This document shows positions 55,061 to 64,000 of a stretch of DNA of 64,000 nt, piece by piece. This stretch comes from Coprinus comatus (taxonomy: Eukaryota > Basidiomycota > Agaricomycetes > Agaricales > Agaricaceae): NCBI GenBank assembly GCA_034638255.1, contig JAWPGT010000004.1:682001-746000 (forward strand). Reading direction: 5' to 3'. The notes below the pieces were generated by a model. It saw nothing but the letters and a program-made list of their open reading frames with translations, was not told the DNA's origin and did not search any database. Position 1 is the first letter of the stretch. Each line of letters begins with the position of its first letter. A program made the position numbers and the translations under genes.

Positions 55061-56320
55061 ATGGCACCCATGTCGAAGGCGAAGAAAAGGTGTCTGAAAC
55101 CCCTTGGAAGACCTTTATCTTCGCATAAACGAAGAAAAACAACACCGTCGAAGAACAACGTGAGTGACAATGACCTTCCGACTCAGCTACCAACAATCGT
55201 ACTTATATGAATTCGTTTTTCAAAAAAGTCAATGGCATCTTGTATGCAAACTAAGGAGAATCAACGACCTAGTTCAAGCACTCAAGCGCAAGTGAGCTCA
55301 AACACGAACACGAATACGAACATCCGGACGGGTGATAATACCGGCAGTGAATTGTTATTGTTATTGAAGGAATTAGGAGGATTGCGTTACCCAGTTGCAG
55401 AGTCAAAAGCGGAAACCGAAGTCGAAAAGGAATCTGAGTATAATGCGAAAGAGATAGAAGCTTATTGGGAACAATTTCGATTTCCTCCTCTCAATCCCAT
55501 AACTCCAGTTTCGATTCCAATTCCGATTTCGACTCCAATTCGTCGTTCAAGCCAAGAGATTCATAACAATACTCCTCCTAAAACTACGTATTTGGATAGG
55601 AACAAGAATAACACGTTGCCGGTGCAAACGAAGATGAAAGTTCCTGTCGAAGAGGAATCCGAAGATAATAATGAAGATGAAGAATCGTGTGTTCTGGTAG
55701 TTAACCCAAACTCAAACCTACGCCCCTCAATTGATGATGTTACCAAAGCTTGGAAAGCGATTAAAGAAATTCTAAAACCACGCCGAACGTCCAGCGGAAT
55801 AGGAATAGAACACAATAACCCTATGGGAATCATTAACAAACATAATACCAGGTTTCGAGGATCAGGATCAGGTTTGGGTTCGATATTGGAATGTAGACTT
55901 AACGCCATGCAACAATTATTTTGGGTTTATATTGATTGCAAGTCGGATACGTATAACAAATGGACGGAATCGTGTTTGAAGATTACCCAAATCAATGCTC
56001 GTGGAGTTTCTTGGGCAGAAAATCTTAGTAAATGGGGATATGATTTCGTTGAAGATCATACCAAACTTCCAGTTACACAACAGGGCCGTTGTCGTGGAAG
56101 GAAGTCACTCTTTAATAATGAAGATTTCAAACGTGAACTCAACTCGTACTTCCAAACGATCGGATTGAAAAATAAACGAATTAATTGTCAAACGCTCGTT
56201 GCGTATGTTGCTAAACAGGATGTTCAAGAACGTTATAAATTGACAACGGGAATAAGTATCGCGACCGCGCGAAATTGGTTGATTAAATTGGGTTATTGGT
56301 CAGTTGGGAGAGGAACTTAG
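55061..56320 (+). CDS. Transposase-derived DNA-binding N-terminal region lacking the DDE domain
   Basis: Exon 1 (55061-55159) MAPMSKAKKRCLKPLGRPLS joins exon 2 at 55230 in phase, giving about 396 residues. A basic start and a long polar linker precede a conserved C-terminal block: KITQINARGVSWAENLSKWG, RGRKSLFNNEDFKRELNSYF and ISIATARNWLIKLGYWSVGR. In mushroom genomes this helix-turn-helix block normally precedes a DDE endonuclease (typically continuing as YVDGHERxDVVxYR). Here the frame stops right after LGYWSVGRGT, and no DDE sequence follows to 57 kb. So this is either a truncated transposase or a captured DNA-binding domain. The frame is fully open over more than 1 kb, which argues against free decay. 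Confidence 0.62.
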
Positions 56321-57080
56321 GTGACGATAAAGACATCTACTGAAACATTTCTCATTGCCTGCTTCTTCATTTATACTACATCACAATATATATACCTCTG
56401 TAACCGGGAACACATATTATCGTCATTACACAAAGTAAATATCTGTGAATCACATTGTGAGACTGACATTGATTGAACGCATACATGCGCGTGCCAAGGT
56501 CCTTTACAAGTTAAAACTATCAATTTTTTTTAGCTGACAAAACAAACTCAAGTACTTAATTTTCAATCGAGCGTCATGAGAAAAAAAAATCTATTGGATA
56601 CAATTTAAAGCAAAAAAAAATAGTAGTATAATCCTATATTTAAGATTGCCCGCCTATCTATTTTTTTTTTTTTTTGATTCGGTGATCATTGGCTTGGCCT
56701 CACACCCCGGGAGAAATGCATGTTTACGCAGACCCGTAGGTACTGTGGGACTCAACGACCTGGCCCCGGAGGTAATACCCACTAAAACTCCCGTTGTTGC
56801 AACAACAGACATAAACCCAAATTTTTTTGATTCTTGTCAAAGTACGCCGACTTTGACAATGGAAGAAATGCATTTGCGCACGCCTGGACCCAATGTCTGG
56901 TAGGTAGGGCTGCGGGACTCCACCGCTGGGCCAAAGCGATAATACCCACTAAAACTCCCCCATTTTATTTATGTTGCATTCCACGGTTTTTTTTCGGCAC
57001 ATTATAGGGTCTTGGTGTCTAGGATAATGTTGGACGTCCATTAGTAACAGCGAAGACAAATGAGTGAAATATATGCTTAC
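56321..57080. other. Intergenic with a diverged direct repeat
   Basis: Two related segments, about 56713-56794 and 56864-56960, share GAAATGCAT, GTGGGACTC/GCGGGACTC and end in the identical AATACCCACTAAAACTCCC. No gene recognised. Confidence 0.5.
56713..56960. repeat. Diverged direct repeat pair ending AATACCCACTAAAACTCCC
   Basis: Copies at about 56713-56794 and 56864-56960. The 19-nt end is identical; the rest is clearly related with short indels. Confidence 0.65.
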
Positions 57081-57796
57081 AATTTTATTATTGTTATTAT
57101 TTATCCGTCCTACAAACCGTCGATGAGTATCAGGTGTAATGAGAAATTAGGAGTGAATAGCATACCTTTTTTCATCATTGATTTTCCTTGGTTCTACAAA
57201 ATAAGAATGACGATGAGCAAAAGTAATGAGGGAATAAAAGTGAAGCGCGTACCGTTTTGTTATTATTATTATTTCCTTGGGTCCTAGAAAAAGAGAACGG
57301 TGGTGAGTAGGGGGCACAAGGTTGAAGGGAGTAGGAGTGAGTAACGTACCATATTTCTTTGTCATTACTATTTACTTGGGGTCCTTGAATATTATGTTGA
57401 TGAGTATACGCACAACAGGAGAAATGAATATCATACCGTGTTTCTTTTTGTACTATGTTTCCTACATGATAAAAACGTCGATGAATAACGAGCGAGAGCC
57501 TGAGAATGAATAAGAGCATATAAGAGTACCTATATAAAGCATCGGTAAGTAAAGAGTGGCAAGGAAATATGGGTAAGTGTGCGTACCTTTTAATCGTCCT
57601 TTGGTTTCCCTGTACAAAATTTCGTTGAGTGAGACGACAAAAAAATAAAAATGAATTAATAACGTACAGTCTTTTTTACCTAGCCTTCTTGAGATTGGAC
57701 AGACTATAAGTTGAAAGAAGATACTTAGGAGATAAGAAGGATACGCACCACCTCTCGTGTTCCAGAGATGTGTGCTATGGCTATGAATGTCAGCAT
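57081..57796 (-). repeat. Tandem array of intron plus micro-exon units
   Basis: On the minus strand, complete fungal introns (GTACGY/GTATGN...TAG) alternate with short exon-like segments. These lie at 57749-57796 (contains an ATG, MLTFIAIAHISGTREV), 57680-57703 (24 nt), 57587-57609 (23), a zero-length junction at 57529/57530, 57437-57461 (25), 57350-57383 (34), 57253-57283 (31), 57166-57193 (28) and 57081-57109 (29). Introns are 45, 70, 57, 68, 53, 66, 59 and 56 nt. Several exons share the pattern GACCCAAGGAAATAATAAT...G. Donors recur about every 86-97 nt. In the frame from the ATG the second segment ends in TAG; another phase stays open for 28 codons across three segments. So no full coding sequence is demonstrated. 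It may be a degenerate micro-exon gene or a spliced non-coding RNA. Confidence 0.55.
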
Positions 57797-59100
57797 GGTA
57801 AAGAAGAATTGGTTATACTTATATCCACAACGTAGTCGAGCGGCAATATTATGTCACTCAACAACAAAGTAAAAGTTGGGCGCCAATTTCCTCAGCCTTG
57901 TTTCATAGAGAGCAGCCGAAGTTGAAGCCACAATAACGACGACGGCATCCGAGACTCGTCAGCCTCTACCCAATACCTACTGTTGTTGCTGTTGTAGAGA
58001 GAGATATTCCTAAGTTAGCGATGGATGAGAAATTCAAGTACCACACATACCGAGGGAATGGTAGGAAGGGGAGGAGCTCCTGAGAGGCAAAGGGTAGAGC
58101 TGTTGGATTTTTATAGGGGATTCGGCGGGTACCCACACTTCATACAGTAGTTGTCTGATGGCACAATAGATATAGGAGAAGCGTCATTTGTCCTGATACG
58201 GAAGGTGTAATTGCTGTAAAGCTGTAGTGCGCCTGTTCTGCAACCTTGTGATAGAGCGCTTGGTACAGCCTCGTGCCCTTAGAACATTCCGGCGAACTAC
58301 AATTTGACTGTAATAGTTTCTTATAGATTTCATTGCTTACCTTTCTCAGCGTTCAAACTTCAAAGGCTTGACAGCCTAGCATAGTACGAGAGACAGAATC
58401 ACCTTCAAAGACGATCGATTACAGTGATTGTGATTGTGACTACATATTAGACAACCCTGAAGGGACACCATCCCATGAATGCTCATGAAGGTTCCCGATT
58501 GATTTCCGAGATGAATGACGTAATCGCATACATAGGCTGTGGTCGTAGTTAGGACGGTCAGCTTCAGAAGGCGAAATGTTTGTGGGAAAACACATTACTG
58601 CCCCCGAGTAAAAACACAAAAAATTTCCCAAAACAGCTAAATAGAAGGAGGCTTACACATTTAAAATCGTGTTATCAGGGTTGATACGCTTCCATTCAGG
58701 AAGTGGCGTCTCTGTTTTAACTCTGTCTATTGGACAGAGGAAGGAGAAAAGTATCACTAAAAGCTGTCCTCAAGTCTTTATTTTTGTTTCGTCATTAAGA
58801 AATGAGTTTAAGCACGAGGTTGAACTCTTGAGTGAGTAATGAAGTTTCTCAGGTCGAGTGTTCAGAATAAGTCAAATTCATTGTTTTACATTCTGTTTCT
58901 ACAATCACCGGTTTCCTTCGCGCAGCAATGTTTTAGGATGTGGGCCTGTAGGTGAGTGTAGGTGTAGGAGGGTATATCACGGGCCGAAGTAAAGTTTACA
59001 TAAGAAGGTGTTGCCAAACACCACGTATCGCGTCAAAGTCCACGCGAACGAACGAGGGAAAGGTGTTGAATGTTACAATAAGTCTCTCTTACAAGGAGAA
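57797..59100. other. Intergenic upstream of Eaf7
   Basis: No frame with family resemblance on either strand. Possible leader of the micro-exon array lies just right of 57796; the Eaf7 promoter lies near 58900-59100 without a clear TATA box. Confidence 0.45.
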
Positions 59101-60155
59101 ATGGCAGTCTCGCCATCCTCCAAATCTCCTTCTCATGTCCACCAAAAACCTTTACCATCATCTTCAATACCACCGCTGTCACCGAATTCCAAATCCTCAG
59201 AATCATCTTTCCTATCCTCTCTAGACGGCGAAATGTCTTTCTTTCGTTCTATAATGCGAGCTCGCCCAGTTGGAATTCATCGGCATTTTCACGTCTTAGC
59301 TATTCAAAATGCTATTCTCAAAGATACCGGAAAACTATTACATGTTGAATCAATATGGGAGAAATTACAGAGTTGTTATGATTTGGATGCTTTAGAAGCT
59401 ATCGTAAGTTAGTTTCATCCATTTTCATACATTTCATTCCCATAAAAACCCAAACACAAATGTATTTCTGCATTCTAATATACAGACTTCTCATGATTAT
59501 ATAGGACATGGAAGCCGGGGGATACCAAGTTCTTTCAAGTTCAACATCTCCAACAACTATTCGTTCTCCATCTCCATCCGAAAACCTTGCGCGACATCCA
59601 TATTTCAAAGAAGAATATTCATTACCATTTGATGAAGCATTTGATACTCTAATTTCACAACGACGATTGAGAGCGACTGCATCAGCACCTTCATCACCCA
59701 TTTCCTCACCCCCTCCCCCTGTTTCATCATCGACCAAACCTCAAAAGAAAGCAGCATCTGGCTCTACTGCAACAAGTAGTGGAAGACGACGAGCAAAGAG
59801 TAAAGCAGATTTGGCAGGTCTGGTGGGAGGTGATAGTGATAGTAGTGCCTTGACGCAGGAAAGTGGGGATGAAGCTGTAATAGGGACACCTAGAGAAAGT
59901 GTGGTAACGGCTACAGATGGTGGTACAGAATTTGGAGAGGAAGAGGATGTTGATATGAAGGAACCTTCACCAAGTACGTTTCAATTTGAAACCAAGTATT
60001 TAAGAATTATGCTAATCATGCTTTCATTAGCACGCTCTGTTTCACCTAAAGCTATACGTGGTAGACCTAAGGCTGCAAAGAAAGGTAGAGGACGACCCCC
60101 TGGACCACCGACCACAGTACCATCTACCCGTTCCAGTAAGAAACGGAAACGGTGA
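59101..60155 (+). CDS. EAF7: Eaf7/MRGBP (CT20 family) subunit of NuA4 histone acetyltransferase
   Basis: The core block FFRSIMRARPVGIHRHFHVL followed by AILKDTGKLLHVESIWEKLQ and CYDLDALEAI is the CT20/Eaf7 domain, which links to MRG15/Eaf3 in NuA4. After an intron (59403-59504) the EEYSLPFDEAFDTLISQRR segment is also typical. The tail is Ser/Pro-rich and acidic. After a second intron (59973-60030) it ends in an AT-hook-like basic stretch (RGRPKAAKKGRGRPPGPP) and a Lys/Arg signal (SSKKRKR) for nuclear import. About 300 residues. The start at 59101 is the first in-frame Met before the domain. Intact. Confidence 0.9.
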
Positions 60156-60274
60156 AAATAACCGGGATCTATCTTTCATTCTATTGCTTTCTTGGTTCTG
60201 TGTTTATATATTGTATTACCAGCCTTGGGAATGGTTTCAGGGTATATATCAGTCAGTCACTCTCTCCAGAATTT

Positions 60275-61632
60275 TCACATGATACGGCAGTCCTTGTCTT
60301 TCTTAGCTGCTTCCTCTTCAGCGAGAATTGCTTTCTCTTCCTCGCTCAAGAGCTGGATGAAAAATAACCTTAAGTACTGATTTCATGAGAATCAGAAAGT
60401 GGGACTCACTCCTTTCTGTGCGCGTGCTCTCATAGCACGTAAACGACTCTCCCTCTCGCCTTTCGCTCGTCTATTAGTAATACAACATAGGTCCAAAGAA
60501 ATATGATAAAGAATACAAAATTAAGAATATAGATATAGATACAATATGAGATACGTATGTATCATCATCCGAATGCAAATACAGGTGGTGGAAGGAATGA
60601 AGATCGTTTAAATGTCATGACAGGAGGTTCAGGTTTGGTATTCGCATTAGTTTCGGTATTATTAGTGAGGTTATTGGAGTTAATGTTGTTGGCGTCCGCA
60701 GATGTGATGATTATGATATTAGAATTAGCAGTTGACGGCAAAGTAGGAAGAGCACTACGTATCAATGAGTGGGTACTTGGCTTTGAAGAGTATAGTTTAC
60801 ATACCGATCGACTTTGGAGAAGGGATTATTTCCGGGAGTTTTATTACTGGGAACTGTTCCGGTAGAATTTGCTTTGCTAATATTAAGAGCAGCAGCGGAG
60901 GCTTTAGCAGAGGCTATTGATTTGGAAACGGACGCGGATGCAGATGAAACTGTCTTCTTAACAGAAGATCCAGACGCTTTATTGTTGAACTCGTCGAGAA
61001 GTCTTGATGCGGCGGTCTTCGAGTTACTAGTACCGGCGGGTGCAGGAGCTGGTGCAGCACAATTATGGTCTGACGGAAAACGATGGGAAGGACAGAATTG
61101 CTCTCGACATTGCTAAATATCAGGTTAGGAATTGGTGATGTATTTAGAGTTGCAAGTAAGACTTACCGTGCATTTAATAGGAGCAAATAGAACCTTTTTA
61201 CAATTTCCCTTTGCACAAACTGGAGATGATTTTGCTTTGACTCTACCGGTCATCACCGAACATTCATTTGTCAAATGAGCATCCATGCGAAGATTGGGAT
61301 CTTGTCCTGGGGGAATAGCAACCGGAGTGTTACATAGAGGACCTTTTTCAAATAAACACCAACATAATGTTAGTCAATAATAAATTTAAAGAGGTGCAAA
61401 AGCACTTACAGTTGGGTGCGACTCTATCATGTTTAGCTTCGTCATATTCCGGACATCTATGAGCCTCTACTTTATAATGTTCCTGACAAAAAGACTTCTT
61501 GCAATGTTGACACTTGAACGGTAAAAAATCGATAGTGTTACAAGTATCCTCTGCACATTGTGCACCAACTTGTAGTAACTGGTCGTCACGTTCAGGTACT
61601 GGGGTTGCTCGAGAAACCGGTGTAGAGGCCAT
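60275..61632 (-). CDS. AN1-type zinc-finger protein (ZFAND2-like) with C-terminal CaaX
   Basis: Start MASTPVSRATPVPERDDQLL, then the first AN1 finger: CAEDTCNTIDFLPFKCQHCK, SFCQEHYKVEAHRCPEYDEA. A spacer with CPLCNTPVAIPPGQDPNLRM follows, then the second AN1 finger (CAKGNCKKVLFAPIKC...CREQFCPSHRFPSDHNC). Two AN1 fingers plus spacer match ZFAND2/Cuz1-type proteins that bind Cdc48 and the proteasome during stress. A Ser/Ala-rich region leads to a helical, UIM-like end (LLSEEEKAILAEEEAAKK) and the last four residues CRIM, a farnesylation-type CaaX box, as in ZFAND2B. One exon border (about 60480-60580) is uncertain: the frame meets TGA after FAFG and I found no phase-perfect donor. Confidence 0.82.
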
Positions 61633-62493
61633 GATAGAAACGCTATAGGGTTGTTGATGATATGTGGGTTGTGGAAGGTGAAGAGAGGGTATAAATGGGA
61701 AGTAGGGAGTGGGTGACGCGGCCTACACGCGCGTCCACTGTGTTGACCTATGCTAAGAGATTGCTAATTACCCTCGGGAGAGAGTTGCTGTCCGGCTTAG
61801 TCATGATCAACACGTGGCTCGGAATCTGCATACACTGTTTTGGGTGAGCGCTGATCGTGGTGACCAGGTGTGCTGTGCTCGGGCTTCACACGGAATTTAC
61901 ACAATGCACAGCGCACAGTTGCCACATCGACCAAACCTGGAAAGTTCTCTCTTTTTTTTTTTTTTTACAAAATACTCGTTTGCCAAAATCTTGATCACGC
62001 ACGCATCATCCACGGGTTGATGGAATATCCTGGAAATAACTCGACTGAATCAATGCAGTACAGCATCGTCAATGGGACTCATCAAAGAACTCCTTTCTCC
62101 TATAGTGAACTGACATATGTTCAAAGAACATGAGGCTAACATCCGTTTTCACAGAAATGATCTTCCGCTTCTGATTATGAGTAACAAATGACAATCGCGT
62201 AAAGCTCTTTATTACTGACTTTGTCCAGATTTGTATCATTGTTATTTATTGTCTCCGTGTGTTATACACGTTGCACGAGTTAGGGTGTGTGATTATCATC
62301 TTCCGAACGACTCGCCAATATCTGCATAGCCCGGAATGTCAAGTTTTAAATATACTCAAACGACCTGATTGGGTTGTATTGTGGCAAAACCGCAGAAGAG
62401 CTGTTGGAGTTCCGCCTGCATTGAAGTTTATAAAGGACAGTATTGTTGATAACCAACTGTTCGTATTATCACCACCACCTCTATTCTTTATCG
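61633..62493. other. Intergenic
   Basis: Promoter side of both the AN1 gene (left) and the basic orphan gene (right). TATAAAG near 62430-62436 lies about 60 nt before the orphan ATG. No gene inside. Confidence 0.45.
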
Positions 62494-63056
62494 ATGAAGC
62501 AGGCCAACTCTAACTTAATCGCTACAACCCCTCGTGCTCGGGAAGTAGCTCACGGACTGAAACATCGCCATTGTCGCTCGACTGCAGTTGCAGAGAGAGA
62601 GAAAACTAGACACAAATCTAAACTTGGTTACCAAAGTTCTTCCTCTGGTAGCACCAATTACGATTTTGGACCAAGAACATCTAGTCGTGCGGTAGGGAAA
62701 CAAGAAAGAAAACACTACACCAGTAATGTCACAACCCCAAGTCACCCTTCATCACAGGCACCCGATACGAACTCTCCAGGCTCTTTACCATCAGCGCGGC
62801 CGAGACAGGGAAGACGAGGAACAAACACTTACAATTGGAATTCTAAATTCCTACCGGTAAATGCCCCGCGCAATGAACTTTTGTTACGTCGAGTACCACG
62901 AGTCTCAAAGAAACATATCCAAGCCAAGAGGTAAGCGTGGCTTTCTTGAATATCACGAGTGTAGGATTCATCATCATTGTTAGCGAAAGAAGGTATCAAC
63001 AAGTCGCCAAGAGTGGATACTTGAACGCGATAAAGTCGTTTTTTTGCTTAACATAA
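62494..63056 (+). CDS. Basic orphan protein, about 170 residues
   Basis: Exon 1 starts MKQANSNLIATTPRAREVAH and runs through Ser/Arg/Lys-rich, probably disordered sequence (YDFGPRTSSRAVGKQERKHY). Just before the stop at 62934 there is a perfect donor (AAGAG|GTAAGC). Splicing 62931-62983 (53 nt, ends TTGTTAG) joins SERRYQQVAKSGYLNAIKSF and a stop at 63054-63056 in phase. The conserved-looking last part (FLPVNAPRNELLLRRVPRVS onward) is helical and basic. No family recognised. A TATA-like box lies about 60 nt upstream. The splice supports a real gene. Confidence 0.5.
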
Positions 63057-64000
63057 CAATACAACTGTGTTCTTTACTCCTTGTATAAGTAAGACTACTT
63101 TTTGGGTTGTCCATGTTTCTGTATTTTTTTCCTCGCGCGCTTTCTTTGTTGGTTTTTTGTTATTGAGCACAAGTTACGATATCACCTCATGTATTACTAC
63201 TTATAATGACTCCATCATCTTTATGTTTTTTTTTACTGTTATTACCAGTCGATTGTTGTATAAAATTCATGCCACAAAGCCAAAAAGAAAACTCGTTCTG
63301 TCGTCGTAATTGTTATAGTAAACATTTTACTCATCACAATCGACTCTTTTAAGACACATTTCAATCGATTTGGAATCTGAATCCCTGTAGGGACCAGAAG
63401 TCGTAATGATGACTGGTCAAAATAAGCTTGACACTTATCCAATGAGAAAAAACCCCGTAAATGAATTGTTTCTGTTATTTCATTAATATAGTATTCGGTC
63501 AAATTGTGATACATAGCGTAAATTAGAGCACGCCATTTTGAGGATGTTGGTTAAAGTTCTGTAGTTTTGAATGTAAAAAGGATGTTTAGGTGTATCTGAT
63601 TTAAGGGTAGCACAGTACACAGAGCGCGAACAGTGATCCAGAGGGAAATACAGCCTTAGAGTTAGCTGAACAAAAAGAGCATGAAGGTCCTGGGAATAGT
63701 TTCTAGCTGTTAGAGTATGAACCGGAAGTGTAGTAGGCATGACTTGAATAGCTCTTGAAGCAAGAGAAGTAAAGAATTTCAGAATTGGGAGGTTGGAGGA
63801 CTTGAACATCCAGTGACAAAGTATCGGTTCAAGTGAGACAGGTTTCTACTGTATTCTTTTTTTCTCGCTTGAGCTTCATCCATGATAACAGAAGATTGTG
63901 AGTCTGCCATGTGGTGGAATGATTTTTCCTCGAAGGGTACATTCAAGCAAACAACGGCGACAGCTGAGTAAGCAATTATTGGGACATTTTGTGTGATAGT
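63057..64000. other. Right-end region, no confident gene
   Basis: A 108-codon minus-strand frame (63483-63809) and a possible short minus exon beginning MADSQSSVIMDEAQARKKEY at 63910 are seen. I cannot join them with confidence or recognise a family; a gene running off the right edge is possible. Confidence 0.4.

Overview
The window is nuclear DNA of a mushroom-forming basidiomycete (Agaricomycetes). The evidence is dense short introns (mostly 45-70 nt, GTRNGT...CTRAY...AG), AT-rich pyrimidine-heavy flanks, and lineage-typical families (DUF6532, DUF6534, Plavaka-like transposon N-terminus, S9 dipeptidyl peptidase V, FMN lactate monooxygenase-like enzyme). There is no operon structure. Protein-coding calls were built by joining exons by eye, so exon borders are predictions.

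Layout. 1-6.7 kb is accessory: a truncated zinc-finger transposon-type ORF, a DUF6532 gene broken by two TGA codons, and an SDR gene with a decayed tandem copy. 6.7-27 kb is a conserved housekeeping block: SH3-RasGEF, F-box/beta-propeller-like protein, Miro/Gem1 mitochondrial GTPase, a VWA protein, a Tma23-like nucleolar protein, deoxyhypusine hydroxylase, Mrt4, and dipeptidyl peptidase V (one apparent frameshift). 27-39.7 kb is accessory and shaped by tandem duplication: two coiled-coil/disordered proteins sharing TATA promoters and 3' flanks, then two DUF6534 membrane proteins. 39.7-45.7 kb is conserved again: Ufd2 E4 ligase, mitochondrial bL35, and a histidine-phosphatase/PGM-like gene. 46.6-56.3 kb holds a Ser-tailed secreted protein, more disordered or coiled-coil orphan genes, a lactate monooxygenase-like gene with frameshifts, and a transposase N-terminal remnant. 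56.3-59.1 kb has no clear gene but carries a striking tandem array of intron plus micro-exon units. 59.1-63.1 kb contains Eaf7, an AN1 zinc-finger protein with a CaaX end, and a basic orphan protein.

Biology. Several genes touch ribosome biogenesis and translation (Tma23-like, Mrt4, deoxyhypusine hydroxylase, bL35m), ubiquitin/proteostasis (F-box, Ufd2, AN1) and signalling (RasGEF). They look like ordinary genomic neighbours, not one pathway.

Most notable observations: (1) both DUF6534 paralogs need a single-nucleotide exon, flanked by two ordinary introns, to stay in frame, and also use 11-, 12- and 14-nt exons; (2) a non-coding-looking array at 57.08-57.80 kb repeats splice-flanked 23-34 nt micro-exons about every 90 nt, including a zero-length exon (AG directly followed by GT). 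Four apparent single-base deletions (about 25.39, 48.31, 54.04 and 54.18 kb) may be real decay or assembly errors.
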